Positions 1-10,142 of a stretch of DNA of 64,000 bases are shown one piece after another. This DNA comes from CAJBLF01 sp041675025 (GTDB taxonomy: Bacteria; Patescibacteriota; Gracilibacteria; Absconditabacterales; Absconditicoccaceae). The stretch is from NCBI GenBank assembly GCA_041675025.1, contig JBAYUS010000001.1:248001-312000 (forward strand). The letters run 5' to 3'. The notes beneath the pieces are model-generated. The model did not search any database. It saw nothing but the letters and a program-made list of their open reading frames with translations, and was not told where the DNA came from. The first letter of the stretch is position 1. Each line of letters starts with the position of its first letter. The translations under genes and the position numbers were made by a program.

Positions 1-275
1 CTGTCATCATATACAGTATCTGCATCACCGGTATGATACCTTAATTTTTTTGTGTATACCATTTCTCCATCTTGAGATATACTTTCTATAGTCCCGCTAA
101 GATGAAATTTTTGATCACCACCAATAAGATTTTTACCTTCTATTGGATATTTTTTTAATAAATAATCTTCTCCTCTTTTTTTAAGTGTGAGATGTATACC
201 TATAATTTTCTGGTCTTTTAGAAAACTTAATATTATTCCCTTTTCTTTTGTTGATATTTTTTCGAATGTTTCCAT
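1..275 (-). CDS. Hypothetical protein, 3' end outside window
   Basis: About 91 N-terminal residues are visible, starting METFEKISTKEKGIILSFLK from an ATG at 275; the gene runs off the left edge. It is charged and soluble-looking, without a signal peptide or membrane segment. No family is recognised. The visible part has no UGA codon, so this frame does not test the code. It lies upstream of and on the same strand as the region after smpB, separated by tRNA-Cys. Confidence 0.6.
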   Translation of the reverse strand, partial: METFEKISTKEKGIILSFLKDQKIIGIHLTLKKRGEDYLLKKYPIEGKNLIGGDQKFHLSGTIESISQDGEMVYTKKLRYHTGDADTVYDD

Positions 276-373
276 ATGTTTTATTTTTTGTCTATATAAA
301 CATATATATTTTCTTTCTAAAGTCAAGTTTTACAATAATAAAAAAAAGCTCCTGTTGAGGAGTTTCTCTATCA

Positions 374-446
374 GGCACCTATGGGATTCGAACCCATGAA
401 CCGAGGTTTTGCAGACCTGTCTATTAGACCACTCTAGCAAGGTGCC
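374..446 (-). tRNA. trnC: tRNA-Cys (anticodon GCA)
   Basis: A full cloverleaf is readable on the minus strand. The acceptor stem is GGCACCT with AGGTGCC, the anticodon arm has loop CTGCAAA (GCA), and the T arm is ATGGG-TTCGAAT-CCCAT. Length is 73 nt and CCA is not encoded. The anticodon stem has one C-C mismatch at its base. Confidence 0.95.
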
Positions 447-470
447 ATAACTATTTTATTTTAATTATTA

Positions 471-543
471 ATATCTGCCGGATTTCGCCCCGCAGAATTG
501 CGGGGTTGCAGACCCGTCTATTAGACCACTCTAGCAAGGTGCC
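471..543 (-). pseudogene. Decayed tandem copy of tRNA-Cys
   Basis: The first 40 or so nucleotides nearly match the intact tRNA-Cys next door, including the GCA anticodon loop, and the copy has the same 73-nt span. The 3' half is degraded: the T loop reads GCGAAAT instead of TTCGAAT, the T stem has a mismatch, and the acceptor 3' strand no longer pairs well with GGCACCT. It looks like a tandem duplication in decay. A diverged functional RNA cannot be excluded. Confidence 0.7.
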
Positions 544-616
544 ATTTTGGTCGTGTGGTATATATACGAATATGTTTTTTCTTTTCAATTACAAAATTTA
601 TTTTTTGGTGTTTTGA

Positions 617-1072
617 TTACATATGTTTAATCTCTCTATCCATATGTTTTTTAATATCCTTTTCTTTGAGTATTTGTTTTTTTTCTATCTGTCTCATAAG
701 TTTACCAATTCAAATTTTTATTTTAATCAAACCACGTTTATTAATATATATTTCTAGTGGTACAATTACCGTTCCTGATTTATCGATTGCTGCAGATATT
801 TTTGCTAATTCTTTTTTTGTAATTAATATTTTTCTTTTCCCTTTAGCTTCGTATCAAGGTACGAGAGCGTGAGATGTTTTTTCATATAAAGGAACATCCA
901 TATTTAAAATCCATAATTCCTTATTACTCAATCTTACTATACTATCTTTGATATTTACATGACTTGCTTTTATGGATTTAACTTCGTGTCACTTCAAAAT
1001 AACTCAGACTTCATAGTCCTTGTCTATCTGATAATCGTGATATGCATGTTTATTTTTGCTTATTATCTTCAT
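617..1072 (-). CDS. smpB: SsrA-binding protein SmpB
   Basis: This 151-residue protein binds tmRNA and brings it to stalled ribosomes for trans-translation. Family hallmarks are visible: KNKHAYHDYQIDKDYEVG near the start, GHEVKSIK, the NIKDS segment, HALVPGYEAKGKRKILI, and a very basic C-terminal tail ending in KKHMDREIKHM. Four glycines are encoded by UGA, including the Gly of GHEVKS. Length matches the family. No tmRNA gene was recognised in the window. Confidence 0.95.
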
Positions 1073-1204
1073 TTTAAATTAATGAATAATGAATGATGAA
1101 AAATGAATGATGAAAGAAATTTTCTTGTAATGGACTATTGTAAATTACGATAGTTTATAAAGATATGATTCCAACATTATTCATTATTAATGCTTAATTT
1201 TTAA

Positions 1205-2344
1205 TTAGTTTTTAGGATCTACTCGATTTATTTTTGTATTTCCTACTCATAGATTTATATATAAGTTTATAGTTTTTTTTACCGTATCAATATTTTGTGA
1301 TTGGAAATAATGTCCGTAGGTTGCATCAAATTCTGGTGCATTAAATTTACCTATAAGCATTTTATAATACATTATAACTCCTACATCTCTTGGAATATCA
1401 ATCTCTATATTTGCTGCAGTACCTTGGATTTCTATTTTATTTCCTGAAAGAACATTACCTACTTTTATTGTGATATCATCTATCCCAGCGTGAAATTTCA
1501 ACATTTTTCGTTGGAAAGTATCCAAGTCGATCGTATGTAGTCAGAGAAGATTTTTGATATAGATAAGATCAAATATTTTATTGTCTGGAAGAGTAAGATC
1601 GATATTACTTGTATAATTTTGAAGTACGTTTCGGTTGGTATCTTCATTATATTTTATAAAAAATACATTTTCATTTTGTCCTGAGGAAACCAATAAATTT
1701 CTATCTGAATTTCGTGTTCAATTGATAGTGTTCTTTTTTTTGTCTCCATCGAGATATGAATTTCCTATTAGGGTTTCTATGTATAAATTATTTCTTATAT
1801 TTTTTCCAGTGTTATTGATATTATAACTAAGTGTATCTCCTGATTTTCGTTTGCTTGATGGATTAAATCAGGTATAAATACCTATCGTAAATATTCCTCC
1901 AAATACTGCTAGAAACAAAACCAATCAAAATATTTTCCCTATTATACCTTTATAACTTCGTATGATTATTGTACTTATAATAATAATAACTGGAAATATT
2001 TCATGGAGTTTAAAACTATTAATAGATAGTGTTATAAGTCCTGTAGATTCTCCAAGCATTAAAAATCCTATAGTAAGTAATGCTATGATTGTCAATGTTC
2101 TAAAAAACCCATGTATTCTTTGTTTTTTATATACAATTTTTTCTATAATTTGTATAACCGGCGGTTGTACTATTTGCGGTTGTACTGGTATTGGCACTTG
2201 TTGAGGTGGGGGTGGAGGAGTATATGTTGGTACCTGTTCTTTCACTTCAGGAATTATTTCTGGAGTCTTTTCTGGATTTGTATTTTTTTCTGGATTCAAA
2301 CTCACACCCAAAGTTTTTTCTACAAAATTTGTTGCTTCAACCAT
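1205..2344 (-). CDS. Membrane protein with proline-rich N-terminus and LiaF-like C-terminal domain
   Basis: A 379-residue protein. Residues 20-66 are rich in Pro, Glu and Gln. Three hydrophobic helices follow at roughly 81-103, 115-132 and 140-160. The C-terminal 200 residues look like a beta-rich domain with the pattern GNKIEIQGTAANIEIDIPRD, reminiscent of the LiaF/DUF2154 'toast-rack' fold seen in envelope-stress regulators. The proline tract and helices face opposite sides, so the C-terminal domain probably lies outside the membrane. The family match is by motif only. UGA is read as Gly at several positions, for example at the junction after IIGKIF. Confidence 0.7.
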
Positions 2345-2433
2345 ATTCGAAGATAATGAATAATTAAAAATGAATAATGAAAAATGTCGGTATTTTTTTT
2401 TATTTAATTTATCTAAATCCTAAGTTCTAAGGT

Positions 2434-3873
2434 TTAGAAAGTAATGTCTTCTGCTTTAATTCTAACTTGTTTCATATCGTCTCTTGTTCTAAGAGTCACT
2501 GTTCAATCTTCTAAACTTTGATGATCTACGGTGATACAATATGGAGTTCCAATCTCATCTTGTCTACGATAAGATTTACCTATGTTTCAACTATCATCAA
2601 ATTCACACATATATTGTTTGCTGAGTTTTTTGTAAATATTTCTTGCTATAGCGACCATTTTTTCATCTTTTTTTACTAATGGCATGACAGCAAATTTTAT
2701 TGGAGCAATATTTTTATGAAATCTTGCTACGACTCTAGATGCTTCAGCTCAGTTTCCATCAGTATATTTTTCTTCGTCATACGCATCTATCATAGCTGTC
2801 AAAATAGCTCTTGTAAGCCCTCGACTTGGTTCGATTACATGAGGAATATATCTTTTCCCGGTATATGGATCATTGTATTGCATATCTTTTCCAGAGTGTT
2901 CCATATGTTGTTTGAGATCGTAATCAGTTCTATATGCGATACCTTGTAATTCTCCTCGTCCCCATGGAAATTCGTATTCTACATCTCGTGTTCCCTTGCT
3001 GTAAAAAGATAATTCATCTTTATCGTGTTCTCTGAATTTCAATTTCTCTTTTTTGATTCCTATTTCTTCAATCCATCGTTTTTCGCTTGTTTCTTTCCAT
3101 TGTTGTAATGCTTTAAGCCCTACTTCTTCGTTATTTTCTACAAAATATTCTATCTCCATTTGATAAAATTCTCTTACTCTAAACATAAAATTTCCTGGAG
3201 TAATTTCGTTTCTAAATGATTTCCCTATCTGTCCTATTCCGAATGGAACTCTCATTCTTGTCGTATCTAATATATTTTTGAAATTGACAAAAATTCCTTG
3301 TGCGGTTTCTGGTCTAAGGTAGATCTCATTTCCTTCTCCTTCTATAATTCCTTGTTCTGTTTTAAACATAAGATTAAATTTCTTAGGTTCTGTCCAGTCA
3401 CAAGATCAACATTTTGGACATTTAATTTTGAATTCTTGAAGAAATTGAAAATGTTGATCAAATGTTCGTGATCCTACATTTAGATTTTCAACTTTTATTT
3501 TTTCAACTTTTATTTTTTCTTGAACTGTTTTAAGATCTAATTTATTTTTATTGATATATTCTTCTATCAATTGATCTGCTCTATATCTACTTTTACAGTT
3601 TTTACAATCAACCAACGGATCAGAGAATCCTCAAACGTGACCTGATGCTTCTCGTACTTTGGAATTCATCAAAATCTGAGAATCTAATCAAATTACATCC
3701 TCTCTTTCTTGGATGAAATATGATCGTCGATTATTTTCTATATTTCTTTTAATTTCCGTTCCATAAGGTCCTAAATCTCGTGCATTTGCTAAACCACCAT
3801 AAATATCTGATCCTGGATACGCAAAACCTCTTCTTTTTGCTCGTGAAACGATAGTTTCTAAACTAAATCACAT
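2434..3873 (-). CDS. glyS: Glycine--tRNA ligase (homodimeric type)
   Basis: Class II synthetase of 479 residues that charges tRNA-Gly, and in this organism presumably also the tRNA that reads UGA. Visible landmarks are RRGFAYPGSDIYGGLANARD and GPYGTEIKRN near the start, a zinc-binding-like CKNC...CPKC pair in the insertion, motif 2 around FRNEITPGNFMFRVREFYQME, motif 3 PSRGLTRAIL, and a C-terminal anticodon-binding domain with QDEIGTPYCITVDHQS. It is the single-chain archaeal/eukaryotic-like type, not the GlyQ/GlyS alpha2-beta2 type. It starts ATG-UGA (Met-Gly), so the second codon is already recoded. Confidence 0.95.
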
Positions 3874-3904
3874 AATAAAAAATTAATATACTAAAAAAGT
3901 AAAG

Positions 3905-4048
3905 TGCACCGACTGTTTTTGAAATCATAAATTACTTCACTTACGTTCGTACTTTCTGTATCAAAAATCGCCGGTATAATTTCGACGTTTGAAAATTTTC
4001 CTAATTAAACGAAAAAATTTTCATAGCGTCTCAAATATCACCAAATAT
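3905..4048. repeat. Dispersed repeat, copy A
   Basis: Roughly 140 bp beginning ACTGTTTTTGAAATCATAAA, with a middle ATCAAAAATCGCCGGTATAA and an end GCGTCTCAAATAT. The same blocks recur in the same order at 43074-43205, inverted at 34892-35018, and partly at 30232-30310. It sits between glyS and the candidate RNAs. No ORF is visible inside. Confidence 0.7.
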
Positions 4049-4105
4049 ATAGAAAAAAGAGGGGAGTTTGCAATTACAAATGAGGTAAAAAAAGTCTTTC
4101 AAAAT

Positions 4106-4133
4106 TTGCTTTATTTACAATTGTGAGTATACT
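4106..4133 (+). promoter_or_regulatory. Sigma-70-type promoter for candidate RNA 1
   Basis: TTGCTT at 4106-4111 and TATACT at 4128-4133 with a 16-nt spacer. The predicted start, about 4140, is exactly the first base of a strand that pairs with 4469-4479. Confidence 0.6.
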
Positions 4134-4139
4134 TTATAT

Positions 4140-4480
4140 AAGGAAGAAGGTCTTATATATAACTATAACGCGATACACTATCAGCATACTTGCTGTATTC
4201 TAATGCCTTACTCTATAGGTTTCGTATCTAAAAGCGCTACACACAAACAAAAACAAAATTGCCTATTTATCCTTTTTGTAGCACTAAGCTTTTATTCACG
4301 ATATATAGTTGTCATTAGTTCATATAGTATTGTCAAAAACTGATTTATACCGTTTGTGTATATATCTTGTTTGTATTATGTTAGTTGCGTTCGCCTCGGT
4401 GAACTATGTCTTGTACTTGCTAGTTTTCTAGCCATTATCTGATTTATGCAACGTTTTATATATTCGTTCCATCTTCCTTA
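4140..4480 (+). ncRNA. Candidate structured RNA 1 (about 340 nt)
   Basis: There is no plausible reading frame. The 5' end AAGGAAGAAGG (4140-4150) pairs with CCATCTTCCTT (4469-4479) with one mismatch, closing the whole element. Internal hairpins include GTTCGCC-TCGGTGAAC and CTAG-TTTT-CTAG. A second element at 4588-4900 begins with the same GGAAGAAGGTC block, suggesting a duplicated RNA family. It matches no RNA class I know. Confidence 0.5.
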
Positions 4481-4502
4481 CCCTAAAAAAGTCATCAAAA
4501 AT

Positions 4503-4530
4503 TTGACAAATAGAAAAAAATAAGTATAAT
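4503..4530 (+). promoter_or_regulatory. Consensus sigma-70-type promoter upstream of candidate RNA 2
   Basis: Perfect TTGACA (4503-4508) and TATAAT (4525-4530) with a 16-nt spacer. The predicted start is about 4537, some 50 nt before the paired element. The RNA would therefore either carry a leader or be processed. Confidence 0.65.
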
Positions 4531-4587
4531 TAATTAACAATCAATCTTCTCTCAATACAATATGTTAGTTCTATTGCCATATTATAT

Positions 4588-4900
4588 AGGAAGAAGGTCA
4601 TGAATATATGCTTTGCTGCCCTTACCGGTATCATTGCTTTCAAATACTAACTCCTGTCTGCTGCGTGCTTCAACGTTGTTATGGTGACACTAGAATTGTC
4701 ATAACAATTATAGTACATGTGTATATAGGTTTTAAGCATCGGGTTCTCCCTTTGTATTTGTCTAGTCAAAATTGTTTGCGAGTGAGATATTCTTGTATCT
4801 ATTATAAAGTTCTCTTTATGATTCTTCTTGAATGTTGCATGTATATTTGTCGGCTTTCTTCCTTTCCCTTATAAATCGTCTCTATGACGGTTTTTTGTTT
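4588..4900 (+). ncRNA. Candidate structured RNA 2 with terminator
   Basis: AGGAAGAAGGTC (4588-4599) pairs along all 12 positions, including G-U pairs, with GGCTTTCTTCCT (4852-4863), enclosing about 250 nt. An internal hairpin GTTATG...CATAAC is readable. The element is followed by ATCGTC-TCTAT-GACGGT and a T run (4875-4897), a Rho-independent terminator. The only ORF here is Cys-rich with no homology signal and is taken as chance. It is a paralogue of the element at 4140. Confidence 0.55.
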
Positions 4901-4911
4901 TTCTTTATTTC

Positions 4912-4939
4912 TTGACTTGATAGTTCAAAAGGCTAGTAT
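4912..4939 (+). promoter_or_regulatory. Promoter of the HIT gene
   Basis: TTGACT (4912-4917) and TAGTAT (4934-4939), 16-nt spacer, about 30 nt before the ATG at 4969. Confidence 0.5.
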
Positions 4940-4968
4940 ATTTTTACTTTACCACTGTAATATATTTT

Positions 4969-5364
4969 ATGGATTGTATTTTTTGTAAAATAGTCGCTGG
5001 AGAAATTCCAAGTGTAAAAATACGGGAAGATGATAATTTTATCGCCCTCTTGGATGCATTCCCTGCATGTAAAGGACAAGTCTTAGTATTACCAAAAAAA
5101 CATTATGATTCAGATATATTTCTTATGGACAATGATTTTTATACTTTATTACTTCTTGCTGCAAAAGATGTCGTTGCTCTTATGAAAAAATGATTATGAG
5201 TGGACAAAATTGGTATGGTTGTTGAATGATTACAAGTACCCCATGCTCATATAAAATTATATCCTTTTCGATGAGGAAAATCATTTGAATGATGACTTAC
5301 ATGACATACGCTTGCTGATATAAATGAACTTAAAAATATAGCCAATCAAATTAAAACTGTTTAA
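4969..5364 (+). CDS. HIT-family nucleotide hydrolase/transferase
   Basis: A 131-residue histidine-triad protein. It starts MDCIFCKIVAGEIPS, with the canonical CIFC and GEIP motifs, then ALLDAFPACKGQVLVLPKKH. The triad region reads VPHAHIKLYP: the first two histidines are present, but the third His of the usual HxHxH is Lys. Members normally cleave phosphoramidate or dinucleotide bonds, so the substitution may change activity. A UGA-Gly pair follows MKK. It forms a likely transcription unit with the membrane protein 33 nt downstream. Confidence 0.9.
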
Positions 5365-5397
5365 TTTTGTAAGTTTTATTTTTTTACTATATCTCTT

Positions 5398-5787
5398 ATG
5401 GCATTTCCAAAATTACTTTTACTTCGGACAGCATTCTTTATGCTAGTCATTTGATTACCAATGTTGTTTGCTCCAAAAGCTTTTAGAACAATTGTTGAGA
5501 GGATGCTCAAAAACACTGATATTATCAGGGTACGAGCATTTATTACTATGATTGTTTGATTTCTTTTCTTGAGTGTCTACCAGAAATTCAATAATGGATG
5601 GGCGATGTTCTTTTCACTCTTTGGATATATCTCATTACTTAAGTGAGTAGTTTTGATGCGATATCCGCATTGGGGATATAAAAAATACAAATGGTTCTAT
5701 TCAACTCCTACAGGATCATTTATTTGCTGATTGCTTATTTTTCTTTTCTCTCTGTTTACTATTCGGGTAGCGTTAATGAAAGTTTAA
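5398..5787 (+). CDS. Small polytopic membrane protein
   Basis: 129 residues with four hydrophobic stretches, at about 8-25, 40-58, 68-85 and 103-122, separated by short basic loops. Several UGA-Gly codons lie inside the helices (for example VIGLPMLF and FICGLLIF). It follows the HIT gene and precedes a strong terminator. No family is recognised. Confidence 0.75.
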
Positions 5788-5807
5788 TATTATCATCAAT
5801 ATCATTA

Positions 5808-5835
5808 AAGACGACTATATGTCGTCTTTTTGTTA
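5808..5835 (+). terminator. Rho-independent terminator
   Basis: AAGACGAC-TATAT-GTCGTCTT followed by a T run, just after the HIT/membrane protein pair. Confidence 0.85.
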
Positions 5836-6004
5836 TATATCTATATATAGTATTGACTTTATTGCTTTATTGTATATTCCTTCCTTGATGAATTTGGTAT
5901 CTAGAGAATACCATAAGAAAAAGGAAGAATAATATAATTTTCTTGATAACTTATACTATTTCTATACATATAGGATATAATTATTTATTTCTATTTTTTT
6001 TGTT

Positions 6005-6313
6005 ATGGAAAAAGAAGAATGTAAAATAATATATATAGATGATAAAAAATACGAGCAAAAACTCTACGAATTATCTAATCATTTAGTTGAAAATCTTTCA
6101 ATGAATAAACCAATTATGAGAACTGAATATAAAGATGGAAATGAGATCATTGATCAGACGAATCTCGATGTATTTAAAGCATTATCAGATCATTGTGAGG
6201 AGAATATTCCCTCAAGTGAACCAAATATGAGAGTTGTATATAATAAAACAAAAGAGGAAAATAAGCTAAAGGAAATAAGAAAATATATTATCGAAAATAC
6301 AAAAAGCTGGTAG
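6005..6313 (+). CDS. Hypothetical protein
   Basis: 102 residues, charged, Glu/Lys/Asn-rich, starting MEKEECKIIYIDDKKYEQKL. No membrane segment, no conserved motif and no UGA codon. It sits between the 5.8-kb terminator and aspS, 27 nt upstream of the aspS ATG on the same strand. A preceding TATAAT-like box lies in the AT-rich 5.9-kb gap. Function unknown. Confidence 0.6.
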   Translation: MEKEECKIIYIDDKKYEQKLYELSNHLVENLSMNKPIMRTEYKDGNEIIDQTNLDVFKALSDHCEENIPSSEPNMRVVYNKTKEENKLKEIRKYIIENTKSW

Positions 6314-6340
6314 TTTTTAAATCATTAATTATGAATTCCA

Positions 6341-8104
6341 ATGTATCGTACGCACACGTGCTGAGAACTTACAGCTAAACAAGCTTGAAAACAAGTAACG
6401 CTTTGTTGATGGGTTAATAAAGTCAGAAATCTGTGAGGAATGACTTTTATCGATCTTCGTGATAGATATGGAATTACTCAAATAACTCACGATCCTGCAA
6501 AATCTACAATAAAACTTCCTGATGTGAAATCTGAATATGTTATCCAGATAATTTGAGAAGTTATCACAAGACCAGAAAATATGATCAATAAAGATATGGC
6601 GACTGGTGCGATAGAAATCAATGCACTTGAAGTGAAGGTACTTACTAAGGCTAAACTTCTACCATTTTCTATCGTAGATGAACCAAATACGAGTGAAGAA
6701 AATAGATTTAAATATAGATACTTGGATCTTAGAAGAAGAAAAATATTGGACAATGTATTATTCAGATCAAAGATGCTTACGTTTACTAGAAATCGATTTA
6801 GCGATAAAGGATTCGTTGATGTACAGACACCTATTTTCACGGTTTCTTCACCAGAATGAGCGAGAGATTATCTCGTACCATCAAGAATCAATCCAGGACA
6901 ATTTTATGCATTACCACAGGCACCACAACAATACAAACAATTGCTTATGGTATGAGGAATTGATAAATATTTCCAGATTGCTCCATGTTTTAGAGATGAA
7001 GATCCTAGAGCTGATAGACATTCTTGTGAATTTTATCAAATAGACTGTGAAATGTCTTTTGTGGGTCAGGATGATGTATATTGAATCGTTGAATGATATT
7101 TGAATGAGCTTATCCCAACATTATCTTCACATAAAAAAATAACTGTTGCATTTAAAAGGCTCAAATACAGAGAGGCCGTAGATCAATATGGAAGTGATAA
7201 ACCTGATCTTAGATTTGCTATGTCACTTGTTGAAATGACACAAGCTTTCCCAAATTCTACATTCCCTGTATTTAAAGACGTTGTACTTACTCCTACATGA
7301 AGTATCAAAGCAATGAGATTTGAAAATAAAATACTTACGAGAAAAGAATATGATGAATTGGCTGAAGAAGTAAAAAAGAATGGTGCAAAATGACTCGCAT
7401 ATCTTTGTTTAGATCCAGAATGAATAAAATGATCACTCGCTAAATTTCTTAGTCCTGAAGAAATAGAAATGATAAAGAAGACTACAGGAGCTCAAGAAGG
7501 TGATACTGTTTTGTTTGTTGCGGACGCGTATGATATCGTGACAAAGTCACTTGGAAGATTGAGAATATTTATCAGAGATAAATATCTTACATTGGATAAA
7601 GATGATTTAGCATTTTGTTGGATAGAAGATTTCCCATTTTTCGAGATAGATGATACAGGAAAATTGGACTTTGGACACAATCCATTTTCTATCGTAAAAT
7701 GATGAGCAGAAGCACTAAAAAATGCTAATAAATTAGAAATTTATTCTGAACAATATGATCTTTCATGTAATGGATATGAAATCCTTTCCGGATCCATCCG
7801 TAATCATGACCCAGAATTATTATTGGAAGTATTTAAGATGGTTGGTAGAGGAGAAGATGAAATCAAACAAAAATTTGGAGCTATGTATGAAGCGTTTCAG
7901 TTTGGTCCTCCACCACATGGATGATTTGCAATCGGATTTGATAGATTATTGATGATTCTTAAAGACGAAGAAAATATTAGAGAGGTATATGCATTCCCTA
8001 AGTCAGGAAGAGCACAAGATACCATGATGGGTGCACCATCACATGTTGATAAGATTCAATTAGATGACTTACATATCGCATTGAATTTACCAAAAGAAAA
8101 ATAA
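6341..8104 (+). CDS. aspS: Aspartate--tRNA ligase, bacterial type
   Basis: 587 residues, normal for bacterial AspRS. An N-terminal OB-fold anticodon-binding domain (MYRTHTCGELTAKQAGKQVT) is followed by the class II catalytic core. That core has motif 2 FRDEDPRADRHSCEFYQID, an inserted GAD-like region, and the C-terminal motif 3 GFAIGFDRLLMIL. More than 15 conserved glycines are UGA. The ATG at 6341 is chosen because it gives the family N-terminus directly; an upstream ATG at 6331 is out of frame. Confidence 0.95.
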
Positions 8105-8139
8105 TCTAAAACTTTTTATTTATTATTTATACTATTATT

Positions 8140-8412
8140 ATGACTTCTAAAAAGAAATGAACTAAAATCGTTATTATTCTGATTCTTTTTGTTTTCCTTT
8201 TAATTACTGCATTGTCAGCTATTGTGCCTTATCTTTGAGGAAATAAAACTGTATGAACAGGAGATGTTTTGTCAGGAAATATATTATCATGAGATATAAT
8301 CGCTCAAACATGAACTGATATCTCTGAATCAACTGAACTTCCTAAGATGACTAGTGGAGAAGCTACTAGAAGAATACAAGAAATGCTTTCTGGAATAACT
8401 ACTTCAAAATAA
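8140..8412 (+). CDS. Small membrane-anchored or secreted protein
   Basis: 90 residues: a short basic start (MTSKKKGTK), one hydrophobic helix at about 10-32, and a polar Ser/Thr/Gly-rich tail with SGNILSGDII. It could be a signal anchor or an uncleaved signal peptide. It starts 35 nt after aspS and ends 23 nt before the alaS C-half, so it is probably co-transcribed. No family is recognised. Confidence 0.65.
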
Positions 8413-8435
8413 TTTTACTCGTTATATATGTATCA

Positions 8436-9350
8436 ATGAAATTGATCGTTGAACAATGCCAAAGATATGCAAAGATGAGAGCTCATACTGCTACGCATTT
8501 ACTCCATACGGAACTTGCTAAGATTTTTACTACTACAAAACAAGCTGGTTCTCTTGTAGATGAGGATTATCTCAGATTTGATTTCAATGCTGATAGACTT
8601 TTGTCATCAGAAGAGATTCACGAAATCGAAAAAAATATCAATCAAATGATTTATGGTGCATATGTAGTTGAAGTAAAAGAGACTTCATATGATGAAGCCA
8701 TCAAAATGTGAGCTAAAGCATTTTTTGAGGATAAGTATGGTGATACTGTCCGTGTAGTAAGAGTCTTTAATCATTCTAACGAAATAGTTTCTATTGAACT
8801 CTGCGGATGAACTCATGTAACAAATACTAAAGATCTTGGTTGCTTCGCTATCATAGGACAAGAAGCAGTTGCTTCTGGAGTGAAAAGAATCACTGCGGTT
8901 GTCTGACCAAAGGTTGCTATGAGACTTCATGAAGTACAGGATATCTTGGATACTACGGTAGAAAAATTATGAATCAAAACTCATACACAACTTGCTGATA
9001 AACTTGATAAGACACTCAAAGAATATGATGATATGAAAGCAAATCTAGAAGTTTTGGAGACAAATATGATTAAACAAATTTTAACATGATCTGATTTTTC
9101 TTCATGAAAGGATTTGGATAAAATATTTCTTGTCCCTCTCGCATTGAATTTCAAAAACGTCGCATTTCAAGCAAAATGAATTTTTGATAATCAAAATGTA
9201 TTGATCTATACCTCTGAATGAGGATTTCTTTTATTGACTAAGAAATGAATTTCTGCTAAAGACTTAGCTACTAAACTTGGTATTAAATGATGAGGAACTG
9301 ACACAATGCTCCAAGGAAGAGACGAAAAGATTTTAAAGTTATTTAAATAA
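8436..9350 (+). CDS. alaS: Alanyl-tRNA synthetase, C-terminal half (editing and C-Ala domains)
   Basis: 304 residues matching only the second part of AlaRS. Residues 1-16 are the end of the editing-domain barrel. HTATHLLHTEL (about 17-27) and CGGTHV are the zinc-binding editing-site motifs that hydrolyse Ser-tRNA-Ala and Gly-tRNA-Ala. A coiled-coil linker follows, then a C-Ala domain ending in KLGIKGGGTDTMLQGRDEKI. The catalytic half is a separate gene at 24577-26157, so alaS is split. It could also act as a free trans-editing AlaX-like protein. xth follows after 3 nt, indicating co-transcription. Confidence 0.9.
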
Positions 9351-9353
9351 TTT

Positions 9354-10142
9354 ATGAAAATAGCTTCTCGAAATGTAAATGGAATTCGTGCCATAACTGG
9401 TAAATGATTTTATAATTGGGTCAAACAAAATGATCCTGATATCATCTGTTTGCAAGAAGTAAAATCATTTGAAACGCAATTACCTCCAGAATTTCGTTAT
9501 CATATGACTGAGTATAATCGAATCCGACATGCAGGTGAAAAACCTGGATATTCTGGTGTCGCAACATTTTATAAGAAGAGTTTAAAATTTGTTTCGTGAA
9601 TATCGAAGTTTGAATCGGTGGAACATTTTCATGAAGAAGGTAGGGTAGTCGAGACGAAGTTTCAGGATTTTACATTATTGAATCTATATTTTCCCAATGG
9701 TGGTGAAAGGGCCGATGGAACTGAAATGTTAAGTTATAAATTGAAATTTTATGAACATTTCATTCATTACATAAATAAATTAAGAGACAAAGACGAAAAG
9801 ATTATCACTTGTGGTGATTTCAATATCTGTCATAGGCCTATAGATATCGCTAGACCAAAAGAAAATGCGAATAGTATATGATTTCTTCCTATCGAAAGAG
9901 TTGAAATGGATAAATTAGAAAAAAACTGATATGTAGATGTGTTTAGACATTATAATCCTGAGCTTGCTGATCAATATACTTGGCGGTCATATCGTGCAAA
10001 TGCGAGACATAATAATGTATGATGGAGACTGGATTATTTCTGGGTATCTGATGATATAATTTCTCATGTAAAAAAAATCACTCATGAAACTTCCATAGAG
10101 TGATCTGATCATTGTCCAATTGTATTGGAACTTAATTTCTAA
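9354..10142 (+). CDS. xth: Exodeoxyribonuclease III (AP endonuclease)
   Basis: 262 residues of the ExoIII/APE family, which cuts DNA at abasic sites. Family motifs appear in order: ASRNVNGIRA, LQEVKSFE (catalytic Glu), GYSGVATFYKK, FPNGGERADGTE, TCGDFNICHRPIDIA, WRLDYFWVS, and the C-terminal GSDHCPIVLEL with the catalytic Asp-His. UGA encodes the Gly of GSDH. It begins 3 nt after the alaS C-half. Its stop overlaps by 4 nt the stop of the convergent gene at 10139. Confidence 0.95.

Noticed and set aside
488..506. CCCCGCAGAATTGCGGGG hairpin shared with rnpB at about 31752, considered as a mobile palindrome
   Set aside because: In rnpB it is part of the normal folded core, and in the tRNA copy it can arise from degeneration; two short matches are not enough.
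4608..4874. An 88-codon Cys-rich open frame on the plus strand
   Set aside because: It lies wholly inside the paired RNA element, has no homology pattern, and its composition is unlike neighbouring genes.
6341..8104. Apparent pseudogenes broken by many TGA codons (aspS and most other genes)
   Set aside because: TGA is read as glycine throughout; the reconstructed proteins align with families at full length and end at TAA or TAG.
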